From: Telmatactis stephensoni | Lineage: Eukaryota; Cnidaria; Anthozoa; Actiniaria; Isophelliidae | Assembly: GCA_029948255.1 (NCBI GenBank) | Contig: JALIZF010001882.1 | Location: 806,001 to 870,000 of the forward strand | Reading direction: 5' to 3' | Length of the DNA stretch: 64,000 nt | In this document: one piece after another, positions 1 to 13,100 of the stretch | How positions within the stretch are numbered: the stretch's first letter is position 1 | Layout of the letters: each line of letters begins with the position of its first letter | Notes under the pieces: generated by a model | Told to the model about the DNA's origin: nothing | Databases searched by the model: none | What the model saw: only the letters and a program-made list of their open reading frames with translations | Made by a program: the position numbers and the translations under genes

Positions 1-826
1 TAATGACTTTTAGAAGGTTAGAAAATCAGCCGTGTTTCGAGGTCAACTTCGATTTTCCCCATTTCGCTTAGCTTTTATGATATAACTCCCCAGCAATTAC
101 GTAATATGTTTATCTATACAAATTCTTACGTAATGAGTGAGAAATAATGTGAAAGGGGACGGTGAGAAAGCATTAATCACTGGGGATAACCAGCTTATCG
201 ACTCTCCGAACTGTGATCCGCGATTATGCAGTCTCTTGCCCTCACATAAGCGATCTACAACTGTGCTTTTAAATGATGAAGAATGTTAGACCTCTATAAG
301 TCAGTTGGTTCACTGTTATTGTTTCGCCACAGTTAATAGCACCGAGGTTAAACAAAGCTGTGAACTCTCTCAAAGTAAGCATTTTCGTAAGGCGAAGAAT
401 TCTGTCTTGACTTTCCACCCGAAATGTGCTGATTTATATTTGTAAGCAAATCTCTAAGATGGACTGTAAGAATTAGCCTCTTCCGATGCTCCGTAGGCAA
501 CACTCGTCTCGGGATTTTGGGATTCCTGTGCTGCGAAATCCGAGCTTAAAACACTCGGAGGGCAACAGCGAGTGTGTCGCTTGCCAAATTTGAATGTTTC
601 CGCCTCATAGAGAACTCGCTTTGCCCACCAAGTTAGCCTGCATAGCCGGGCCTCGGGAAGGCGAGGGAGAAAGCCAGGAAGGAAAGGCTGCTATCCTACT
701 CAAAGTGATTGGTACAAATGCTTGGCTGAAAACTCTGTCACATGTGTTGGAAGCAAACAATCTTGGCAGATCAGCTTGCTAAAAAAATGCATCGTGCCAC
801 TTTAAATACATTTTTTAACGTTTCAG
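1..826. other. Upstream intron or 5' flank
   Basis: I see no coding exon with protein-like sequence here. The stretch ends in a pyrimidine-rich tract and an AG acceptor at 825-826. That acceptor enters the first TSP1 exon one base into a codon, so an earlier coding exon must exist, presumably left of the window. The small ORF at 594-782 has no recognisable content. Confidence 0.5.
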
Positions 827-1190
827 ATGCTGTCCAGTTAACTGCGTTGTCAACAGCTGGGGAAGTTGGGGAGCCTGTAATGCCCCCTGCGAAAAACCTG
901 GCACACGAAAACGAACGCGAACCATACACACGAAACCCTCATGTAAAGGAACATCATGCCCCACCCTTGTCGAAACCACACCCTGTAAAGGGGGGTGCTG
1001 TCGACGAGATTGTCTGGTATCCAGCTGGTCAGCATGGAGCGCGTGTAATGCCCCACCTGGTAAATGTAGTGCAAATAGTGGTACAAGATCAAGGCGGCGG
1101 AGAATTACTCGAAATCCTTCGTGTGGTGGAAGTGCTTGTCCTGCATTATCTCAGTCCGGGAAGTGTACGCCTGTGCCCATTTCTTGTTTG
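827..1190 (+). CDS. Exon: TSP1 repeats 1 and 2
   Basis: Read from base 828, this exon gives two thrombospondin type-1 repeats. The first has SWGSWGAC, the second SSWSAWSAC; both are followed by basic RxR(T/R) strands and a C-x(n)-CP pair. The donor is GTACGT at 1191 and the exon ends in phase 0. Confidence 0.85.
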
Positions 1191-4100
1191 GTACGTGCCA
1201 AGCAATTTAAGTCCAGATAGAATTAGAACGAGATGAATAGTCAAAAGGAGGATGGATTTTACGGAAAAGGAATCGTGAGCAAAACAAATGAACAAGAAAA
1301 CAAGCACAGTGCATAACAAACAAACAAACAATATGCAAAGGATTGGAGGGGGTTGGCAATGGGGAGAAGGGAAAATATGATTGAGTTAAGCTCCTTCAAA
1401 GTGTTGCCCTCTTCAAGGACATTATGTATTCGGACACACGACGCAACGTTTTATGCAACATCGCGTGCGACATAGTGTCGCACCGTGTGTCCACCCCTGC
1501 AAATGTTGCGCGCAACAGTTGGAGGTCTAAAGGAGATCAAATTCTATTTCTGCATAATTGCACGCAACATTGCAGGGGAGACACACGGTACAACTGTGTT
1601 GCGCACTATGTTGCAGAAACTGTTGCATAATACTTCTACCTGTTCCAAGCCACAATACATTGCTATTTGTTTCTGTACCGTACCGTTGATTAGCAAGAAC
1701 GATTTTCCGCGCAACAAATGTTGCCCGAAAAGTTTATGCCGTGGAAAATACAAAAAGGAACTATTTGGAGCAATATTTTGCTTATTGAACAAGTTGCAAA
1801 TGTTTGATATGAATTTTAAAAACTTTTAACGCAAAATTATCAATATGACCAAGTGTTGCGCGGAAAATTGTTTTTGCGAATCGACCCGTGTAACATCACC
1901 TTAAGCTAAGATAGTCAAAAACAAAGGAGCTGTCCCAGAGAGATCGAGTGAGTTTACGATAAGTGGTATCATATATTTCGTGCCCTGATCCTAAGTACCG
2001 TAGTCTTTGCCTTGATTCCAAGTACCTCACGTGTGATTCTAATCGTTGCATTAGGTCAGTAGCTGGTCAAGTTTCGGTAAGTGCGTCCCTAAAAGCGGTA
2101 ACTGCGGACCAGGTACCAAGACACGCACACGGTCCATAACACGTAAGCCGTACTGCAGTAGGCCTTGTCCATCACTCAGAGATACTCAAGCCTGTTCAGC
2201 TGGATGTTGTCCAGTTAATTGTGTTGTATCGGGTTGGTCAAGTTGGAGCTCTTGTACATCAACTTGTGGTAAAGGTAGGTTGTCACGTGGTAGTATGACG
2301 TCACAAGTATCATCATCATCATCATCATCGTTATCATTAACACATGAACCTTCTCGGAGTTTCCCAGAATTCATTACGATTCAGCGCGGCAAGTGCGGTC
2401 AGGGTAAAAAAATATGAAAGCAAGCGATAGATGTACTAAAGCAATTCAGCAGAAAATGAGTGTAGTACCTTCGAATTTAGATAAAAGCACATAAGAAGGG
2501 CTATAAGGAAATTCTTTTTTAACGTTGATACTACTTCTAAAATTACATAACCAACGTTTTTCTCCTATAAATGCAAGAATCCCCAATGAATGCTATCATT
2601 TCTAAATATTTTTTCACCTTGACCTCACTTGCGCACGCTGAATCATGATGAATTCTGGGAAACTTGGGGAAGGTCCATGCATTATACACAGCTATCTTGA
2701 ACTCTTTTTTCTTCGACACCGCTATCTCGACGCAAACGTTAACTCCGTGGATCACTTTTTCATCGATTCCAGTCAAAGTTTAGACAATGGTTTCGATAAT
2801 TGTATTGTATATATGTATATTGCGGTTGTATTGTATAAAATAAGAAATAAGGATTTTTGTTAATTTAATATGTCTTGAAAAAAGTTGAATGAGTATGTAT
2901 AGAAATATGCCGCATGTTCCTACAGGACAAAGATTCGGAATGGACAGTCGAATTAAGGGGGGAGGGGGGGGGAGTTTCACCCTAATACATCTCCACTGGG
3001 GAAACGTATTCTTGCCTAACCTCTTTGCTCAAGTTATCCAGTCTGATGGTCTCTTGTATATTAAGGTACGAAATCAAGAACACGCTCGATCACGAGGAAT
3101 CCAAGCTGTAATGGCCAAGCCTGTCCTGCACTCAAATCCACAACGTCTTGCAGTCAGTACAATAACAAAGACTGTGTAATGTCCTCTTGGTCCTCTTGGT
3201 CCCAGTGTTCTAACGGATGTGGTAACGGCTTGGTCACCAAGACAAGGAGAGTGATATCGCAACCTGTTTGTCTGGGGAAAAAGTGCGGTCCTTTATCAGC
3301 TAGTAAAGCGTGTACAAGTTATCGTGATAACAGAGATTGTGTAGTAAGTATCAATCTGTCGGTTGTCCGTCTGTCTGTCTGTCTGTTCGTCGGTCAGTCG
3401 TTCTGTCTGTCTGTCGGTCGGTCGGTCGGTCGGTCTGTCGGTCGGTCTGTTCGTCTGTATGTCGTTCTGTTGCTGTTCAGGAGACTAAACACGGCTGCTT
3501 AGGAGACTATTAGGTAGTCAGGTTGTCGACCAAGTTAGTCTGTTAGTCTATCGGTATGTCTGTCTGTCTGTCTGGTTGGTCTTTCTTTCTGTCTGCCGGT
3601 TAGCCTGTCAAATTGTCTTTCTCCCATGATTAAATCAGAAGAAAAGCATTGATTTCAATCCAGGATTAACACTAACGACCCTTCGAAAAGCCGAGCTCGA
3701 GAAGAAAGCTAAAATTAATCTACTTGTATTCACTATCATTTTACGTCTTACTATCTCAGGTTGGTGCATGGAGTTCTTGGGGTGCATGTAATGCTAAGTG
3801 TGCTGTGGGTTCTCGTCAAAGAACAAGAGCTATCACTGTCGCTAAACGATGTCGTGGTAAACCTTGTCCGTCACTAAGTGTAAGGCAACTGATCTCATCT
3901 TATACTTGTTCTTTCTAGAAAACTAAAACTTCTAGAATCGCAATTTTTGACATATTTGATCTTGGGTTGCTGTGCTGCGACTCTGATGAAAATCGTTCAA
4001 AATTTAAAACCAATAGGCCCCTTGCAGCACGTCGGAATGCAGCTCAATTTGGAGGGCAAAACAATAGGTTCCAGTTCTCTGGACGTTGCAATTCTTTTGT

Positions 4101-7100
4101 TTTGCCCTCCAAATTGAGCGGCATTCCGACGTGCTGCAAGGGCCCTATTATCTTGAGTGGAAATTACTTATGACTAAGACTATGAAGAACTTACTTGCCT
4201 AAATTTTTGCATTTTAAGTGAATTGTTGTCGAAAATTTTGATTTGCAAAGTAAAGAGAACAATTAGGTTGGGCAGATGACGTCATCCACTTCCAATTTAG
4301 ATGCCAAAATATTCAATATTTCTACTCATTTCAATACGAAGGGAAATATTTGTTTAGTGATTATTTAGGCCCTGTAGATAACTTCAAGCAAGTTTCAACT
4401 TATTTCCAATTTTGACCGATTTTCATCAGATGGCACTTAATAATTCGTAATTTACTATTCAAAACCGTTGCTAGGAAACATCCAAATGTGGTTCAGCTAA
4501 TGGTGGGTGTCAACACACGTGTAGTAATGGCGTATGTTCCTGTCGCCCTGGTTACAATCTTGACTCCAACAAGAAAACCTGTAGCGCTAAGAACTTGTGG
4601 GAAAGCCAGTCCTCGTTACTGCGCATCAGGTACAATATAGAAACTGATGCGGAAAACTAACGTGTCCTCTCATTCGTTAGATTTTTTAGGGGGAGGGGGG
4701 AGAAGGGGATTGATTTGGGGAAGCACTAAACGTCCCAATGCACCGCTAGAAGAAATAGAAGGAATAGAAATAGAAGAAATTCCCTTTTTTTCCACTTTAT
4801 TTTCGTAATAATTAATTTTCGATAATAATAATTTGGGGATCTAATCATCCCCATTGCACCCCCGCTGAATAACGAGAATGCGGCTCAACGTCGAAGACGG
4901 GTTGAAGGCCTATAAATGAGGCACTAGGAAGCCGCCATAGAACAGGCAGAGCACCAAGAAGTTTGTTGCAGCCGCCTCCTCTTTCTCCCTCTTCCCTCTC
5001 CCCAGTCCCCCTCCCCCTGCAGCTACGCAGGCTACCCATGTCTGACCATAGAGCACAGCTCAATATCGAAACGATGTTGTTAGAAAGTGTGGAAGGTGAA
5101 CCGGAGTACCTGGTGAAAAATCCTCGTAGCAAGGGAGATCGGGAGATCAACTAATTCAACTCACATGAGTTCCAGCTTCCGAGCTGGTACTCGAACCCGG
5201 ACCAAAGCGGAGAGAGGCGAGCTGTGAACCGCTACACAACCCTTAGTTAAGGCGCTGTTACACTGTGCAATTTTCCCCAGCAACTTGCAATATTTTTGGC
5301 CGAAGCAAGCTGGGAGCGAGATTCAAGATGGCTCCTCAGAGCGAAATGAGAAATTGCGCATGCGCTCGTAGAAAACGTGCCTCAAAAATTGCGAGAAATT
5401 AAGGGAGGGAGGGGGGTGATGAGCACTGTGCAACGACCTTGCCAAGTTACCTGCAATCCGTTGCGAAACTTAGAACTGGTTCTACTTCGTGCAACGCTGC
5501 GCGCAACAAAAAACATTGCGAGACAATCCCCTGTTACACTGTGCAATTCTCAGCAAACTTGTCTCCAGCGACGTTGCGAATACAAGTTGCTGAGAAAATT
5601 GCACAGTGTAACAGCGCCTTTAATTACAAAATGTTTGTTCATCGAAGGTACAAAGCTTGGATCCACCTGCAAGTACGCCATTGTCACGTGTCCAGCAAGC
5701 AAGACAACCTACCCTGTCACGTGCAGTTTGATATGTCCTAAGTATTACAGTCTGAAGGGTACTAGTACAATCACGTGCCAAACAAGTGGACTTTGGACTA
5801 GCTACAGTTCGACTTATTGTCGTAGAAATAATGATCCTCCTACTCAGGTACGAATGTTGGCATGGACATTGTTTTTTTAGGAAGGGGTTTGGGAAAAACA
5901 TATATGCATATCATTACTGGCCTACTTTTAGCCCTTATGGGAACCCTCTATCATCCTCTTGACCGAAGGAGACTGGGCTGGAGGCCCAAAAATAGAGAAA
6001 GAGAAGAAAAAGAGACGAAGAGAGCGAGGAAAGAGACACCTATGGAGGATACTAATTGCGCTCTTGAATGTTTAATTTCCCTTTGTAGGTTTTGCTTTCT
6101 GGGACAAACACGGTTGCTGAGAATCAGCCTCGAGGGACCAAAATAGGGACGTTCAGTTCCGTAGACCCTGTAAACAGCAAAGACACCCATACCTATACTC
6201 TGACTAAAGGTGGAAGTGGTCTGTTTGAATTACGAGGTGCAGATCTCCAGACATTGAAAACATTTGACTACGAAAGTTCTCCCAACACGTAAGCACTATA
6301 CGCACCTTACCTTCGTAGTTTAACGTTACCTTATGTTTCCTTGTTTTTAGTGTGCGTTACGTTACGTTTCCTTAGTTTGACGCTATTTGCTACTTTTGAA
6401 TTTAACGTTGCGCTACGCGTAGTTCGTACAAATTGTCTTCGTACGGCTCAGTACTACAATCTTACTTAGTTTAAAGTTGCGTTGGTTGCATTGCGTTAAA
6501 TTTGTGTTACGTTGCGATAAGTTGTGTTGCGTCACTTTTTTAGTTTAACCGTAATTACTACACTCTTCTAAATTTAACGTTGCCTTACCTCCCTACCGCT
6601 AAGTCCTTAGTTTAAAGTTCCGTTACGTAAGTACAATTTGTTAGTTTAACATTGCATTACGTTTCCTTATTAGTATAACTATGCATTACGTTACTTTACG
6701 TATCTGGCTTACGGAACTGTTTTAACTCGTAATTTTTTCCTACTTCTAGTTTCGATATCACAATACGAAGCACAGACAATGGCATTCCTGCGATGTATCT
6801 TTACGTATCTGACTTACGGAACTGTTTTCACTCTTCACTTTTTTCTACTTCTAGTTTCGATATCACAGTACGCAGCACAGACAATGGCATGTATCTTTAC
6901 GTATCTGACTTACGGAACTGTTTTAACTCGTCATTTTTTCTACTTCTAGTTTCGATATCACGGTACGAAGCACAGACAATGGCATTCCCGTGATGTATCT
7001 TGACAAAACCTTTACTATTAGAGTAACAGATGTAAATGAAGCTCCCACTGATATACAGGTTAGTTACCATAGAAACCGTCAAGCTATGCGTTACCACAGA

Positions 7101-10100
7101 AACGAATGCCATAGTAAATGTCATGTCAACAATTTCTTTCAAAATCAAAGATGAATACCACAATGAAAAGTGTAAAAAGCTTCTCAATGTTACTTATGTT
7201 GCTATAGAAACAGTTGCTAAGGAAACTGTTTGTGCAAACACTGATTTCAGTAATTGGTTAACCGTTGTGGGTTACCCGCCCCTAGGGGGTAAAGTTTAAT
7301 AAATAAAAAAATAAAAAAATAAAATATATTTCATTCTACAGCTTTCTAGCACTAGTGTCGACGAGAACAGCGATGTGGACACCACAGTGGGCATGCTCAG
7401 TACCGCTGACCCTGACAAATCGCAGGCTTTTACTTATCAGTTATTGGACAACGCAGGGGGACGATTCAAAATTGTGAAAAACTTAATTAAGGTCAGCACA
7501 CATTAAGGGGGTGTTTACATGGCATTAGGATCATTCTAGCAGGCGAATCATCCTACCTGCTATACATTTACTGTATTCTGTTTACGTGAAAATTTGTGTC
7601 TTCACTTTGGGTACTAGGATCATTCTACTAAACAGAATGCAGTAAATGTATACCAGGTAGGATACATGACGAAAAGGCCTCTTTACCGACAGCTCGTTCC
7701 CCCTTATTTTTTAACTAGATTTAACAATGTGTTCAATTTCAGGTAGCCCAATCCAACAAACTGTGTCTTCAAACCGGGGGAAGCAATTGCCTACTGAACT
7801 TTGAAAAACAGCAATACCACGTAATACGAGTCCGCAGTACAGACAGCGGTTCACCATCAAAGTTCATTACCAAAACATTCAATATATCACTCAATGACGT
7901 CAACGATAAACCTCGTGATCTAAAGCTGTCCAATCAGAAGATCAAAGAGAATGCACCAATCAACTCCGTTGTTGGTCAGTTTTCAGCTACTGATGAGGAT
8001 ACTGGGCAGCGACTGAAGTTTTCGTTGGACAATAGTGACAATGGTCGATTTAAGGTGGACAGCAATGGGAAGTTGTTAAAAGCTAAAGCCACTGATTACG
8101 AGACTAGCAAGGTTCATCTGATAACCGCTCGAGTTACTGATACAGGAAAACCAAGTTTATGGGTAAGTATTAGCCTTTTTGGATTTACGAACCTTTTAGG
8201 TGTTGACCACTGCGCAGTATTCTTGGCGAGAGATCCACTGTTAGACGTCCGTTGCCCTTGCAACCTTGTTTTGACTTCCCTCTTATCGAGTAGCTCAATG
8301 GGGAAGGGGAATTCCTTGCCCTCTCACACATCTGACAGTGTCAGTGGGGAGGGAGCAAGGAATTCTCCTCCCTCTTCCCGTCCTCTTGAAGAGTTGCTAC
8401 GTAAGCTAAGGAATGGTAAAGGTCGAAGTAGCCTGCGTCGCCGGGATTCGAAAGGGTAGGGGAGGAGAGGGAGACTTTTGGAATGAGTGTGAATGAGGAG
8501 AGAGCCTTTCTCCTTCTAGCTCCTTCCCAGGCCCCCTCTCCTCCCTCCCCCTCTGCTTTCGAAAGCCTGGCTACGCAGGCAACTGGCGAAGGGGTAGGAG
8601 GTTTTATCGTGAAAAATTGACAGATACATTTTTTGGATTACAACAAAATCTGCGTGTACCGAATTTAGCAACCAACTACCAAAGTCCCAAGACTTTGCTT
8701 GATTTGATTTTTAAAATGTCTAAACTATGGACTAAATAATGACCAACCGATGGACACTTTATATTATACAGGTTTGCTTATGATTTTATTCATTTTCCAG
8801 CTTTCCAAACAGTTCACCATTGTGGTATTGAACGTCAACGAACCTCCTGTCTCCGTAACCCTTGACAACACTAAAGTGAAAGAGAATTCGCCCCTTACCA
8901 CGAAAATTGGTACTCTTACAGCTGTTGACACGGATGCTAAACAGAACCTGACATTCAAATTAGACGACAATGCTGGCGGGAAATTCTCTCTTAACAAAAG
9001 CGCCGCATGTAAGCACCAAGGAAACACCCAGTGTTCCACGGACCTCCTTGTCAGCGGTAATCTTGATTTCGAGGATGCGCAATTCGAGATCATAATCGCT
9101 CGAGTTACTGACAATAATGGTCTATTCGTTAGTAAGACTATTAATATAAGTATTATTGATGTTAATGACAAGCCTACTAATGTATCGTTAGAAGGCAGCC
9201 TAACAGCCACTGTGACTGAAAACAGCCGTGACATCGAGATGGGAGAACTACAAACCCTAGACCAAGACCATGGACAAACATTTACATACACGTTGCTTAG
9301 CAACGGAGGAGGGAATTTTGAAGTCCGCGGTAGCAAATTATACGTCACCAAGTCTGCGAATCTCAATTATGAAAGCGTTCAGTCGTATAAGATTGGGGTG
9401 CGGTCAACGGATAGCGGTAGCCCCCCACTTTCTGCAGACGCAACGCTAGTTATTACGGTCACGGATCAAAACGAGACGCCAACGAATATAACCTTATCAA
9501 ACACCAAAGTCCAAGAAAATAAACCCACTGGAACATTGATTGGTACCTTGACAGTCACCGACCCAGACAATCTCGGACCACAGGGATCCCGGCAGTCCCA
9601 TACATGCAAATTAGCCAGCTCAGGATATGGATTTCTTTGGGTAACTCAAAGAAATGGCGTGAATCAGTTGGTCGTGGGAGCCGCGCCTGTTAACTTCGAG
9701 GCCAAAAGTACAGCGACTATAAAAATTCAGTGCTCTGATCCACAAGGCTTATCCTTCCAAAAGTCTTTCACTATTACTGTACAAGATGTTAACGAAGCTC
9801 CAACCAAAATCAGCATTTCAAATCTCAATATAAAAGAGAACCAAGCTGCCCCGACAGTTATTGGAAATATTAGCGTATCTGACCCGGACAACGAGAAAAC
9901 ACAACGACAAACTTTTACATTGTCAATATATGGTTCTGTTAGTTCTCCATTCGCCATTCAAAATGGACAGTTAGTCGCTACAAAGAAGCTCGATTTTGAG
10001 TCCAAAGCTCTGTGGACTTTGAGTATTCTTGCAAAGGATAGCGGTACACCACCAAAGAGTATAGTACAGCAGTTTACTGTGCAAGTCGTGGATGCTAATG

Positions 10101-13100
10101 ATGCTCCAACTAACATTCAGGTATGATGGTGTTGCTAAGTTACAAGTGGCAGCCATCTTGGATGAATTTCAATAAATAGGTTACTACTTCATGCATGACC
10201 CATGAAATGGCACTATTCAAGTTACACTAAGATTCCACTGAGTTACAATAGTGTAACTTGAATAGTGCCATTTCATGGGGTCATACATAAAGTAGTATCC
10301 CACAAATCTCTCATTAACGTCCGTTGTTTGTTCATCCAACATGGCTACCGCTTCTTTATTTTTGATTCTCAGCGAAATGTTGCAACTCTGAAAAATAATA
10401 TGAGGAACGGAGATTTCGTCAAGCTCAATTTTCATTTGAAGAGTATTTATATCCTATCGTGGAGGGCAGAGTTTGTCTCGCGTTGAGCTTTGTTTAGAGA
10501 AATGTTAAGTCACGTCGTAAGTACATTTCTTTTTCATGTGCATGCGCTTTCGTTCTCCGAGGTTGGCGTTGTCGACAGGACCTCGGTTGCGGTATACAAA
10601 TCTCTCTCCCACGTTGCAATGGTCCAAGTCACGGACTTGAAATAAAGTCAGAGCTGCTGCCCCTTTTGCTGCTATTTTCTAAGAATGTGTTTTATACTCC
10701 TATGTTAACCTCACACAGATTTCAAGCTTACTGCTAGACGAGAACAGCGACCAAGACACACTTATTGGCACGCTAAGCACAGTTGATCAAGATTTGAGTC
10801 AAAGTTTTACTTATACATGTGTCGATTGCGCAAATGGTAGATTTAAAATCGATGGCAACGAACTGAAGGTAAGACAAAGCACTTTCAGGGGTGTCGGGAA
10901 GGGGGGAAGGGGGGAGGGGGAGGGGGGATATTGGTGGAAAAATGTGGAACCTCTCTTTACGGGCTGAAACGTTGCAGGATGATGGAAGGTTGATGAAATG
11001 TTCGCGGCTATTGTTAAGAGATACGTGTTTCTGACATCATTCTTCGAGATCATTGAAACCTTGTAATGCTGGCCACCTTGCCTCCAACCGTATTTCACTA
11101 GCTCTGTGCTAAGTACTTTTATATTGATTTAGCTTACCAAGCATTAACTGAAACTATATCGTTCAGCTTGCTAAAGACCTCTCGCGTTAATTGCCAGCGC
11201 TTATTCAGGAGGGGCGACTTATTTTAAAATCTGCAGTAGACAGGAAGCACTAATTCGAAACGGGGCGCTTACACGAATCCATATGCCAGATTGTTACGTT
11301 ATTGAACACGGTCGGCGAACGGGGGTATTTACGTAAAGAGACTAACGAGAGACCTATGCCGGGGTCTTCCTCGCAGCCGTATCTATAGTCTCGTCTGAGC
11401 TCCTTACGTAGTGAAAATGCACGACACTTTAAGTACCAATAGAAGTGTCTGCAGAGAAGGTTATACGTGTATAGACGCATACTGAAAGGAAATTAATTCC
11501 AATTCTTACTTCTAAGGTTGCGCAGTCCAATCAGCAATGCCTGTCCCAAGGTGGATCCTCGTGCACACTCAACTACGAAGCCACTAAGAAACACCTTGTC
11601 AAAATACGCAGCACCGATGATGGCGTACCTCCCTATGACGTAAATGTTACCTTCTACGTCATCCTTCGTGACGTCAACGACCAACCACGTGACTTAAAAC
11701 TTTCCAATAACAAAGTGAAAGAGAATGCAACAATCAATTCTCTGATTGGTCAACTAAGTGCACGTGACGAGGATTCTGGTCAGAGTCTGACGTTCTCATT
11801 GGCTGATGATGATGGTGGTCGATTTCGTGTTGATTCGTCTGGTAAACTGTACAAAGCTAAAGCAACGGACTACGAGACTCAGAAGAAACATAGCATACGA
11901 GCTGTTGTAACAGACGATGGAAGCCCGTCCATGCAGGTTTGTTTATTTAGGAGCAAGGATAGCACAGTTGGTTAGTGCGCGGCCTTCGGTGCGAGAGGTC
12001 CCGAGTTCGATCCTCAGTGACCTCACATCCTTGTTTCAACTTCTTTCCTTTCCGTGTAGCTTTAATTAGCTTTAAATACCCTTAAAACGGAGCACTGATG
12101 GAGAGAGGGGAGTAAAATGAGCGCACCGTCGACCTCAAGTTTATCGGTTAGTCAAATAACTGTCACGAGTTATCGACGTAAAATATGGTTGCTTTTAATA
12201 CTTGGAAACAAGATATAATGGTATGAAGTAGAAACATTCAAAACTATCAGGGGCGGATCCAGGATTATCTTCAGGAGGGGGTGCACCATCATATAAATTG
12301 GAAACTGCCGAGAGGATATTTTGGAAAATATTGAGAAAAAAGGACTCAGTTGTCTCAGGAGGGGATGCGCACCCCCTGCACCCCTCCCCTGAATCCGCCC
12401 CTGACTATGTAGTGAAATTTCGAATGAAGAATATAATAAGAAAAGCAAGCAAATTTGCATCCTTGGGAACTCAGGGGTATTTTATATTCTTTTTTCGCTC
12501 GCTTCTAGAAAAAATATTCCTGGGAACGTTGTCTGTTCGGAATTGAAAATCGCAGACAAGATTTTGTGGGCTCGGAAACTGTGCGGCCATGTTCGAAGTT
12601 TTGATTGACCTGAGAAGTAAAAATGCGTTTGAATATTTTCGTATTAGAATTTCGAAAACCGCAGTAAAGTTCTTGTAAATCTTTGTTTCTTTTCATAGAT
12701 GGAGAAGGTCTTCATTATCGAAGTACTCGACGTTAACGAACCCCCTGTCAACATACAGATATCATCTAATGGCGGACAAGTTGCTTTTCCACTAAACAGT
12801 CCCCGTGTGAAAGAAAATTCTCCTCTGAAAACAGTTATAGGAACACTAGAGGCTTTGGACCGCGATGCAAACCAAAAACTAACCTTCCAACTAGACGACG
12901 ATGCCAACAGTTCGTTTACCTTGGATACATCAACGAGTTGTGTGACATTAACCAACAAACCGGGTTACAAGACGAAATGCTCAGTACTTTTAAAGCTAAA
13001 TACTCCATTAAACTACGAAGTGACAAAAGATTATACCATCACTGTTCGAGTAACAGACAATCATGGTCTGTTTACAGTACAGCAATTGACTGTATCTGTT

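Noticed and set aside
5377..5647. N-terminal extension of the sushi ORF
   Set aside because: It reads through the TTAA MITE; a good acceptor in the correct phase starts the exon at 5648.
11950..12040. Functional tRNA gene
   Set aside because: A- and B-box-like words are present, but the ends do not form an acceptor stem. It fits a SINE head better.
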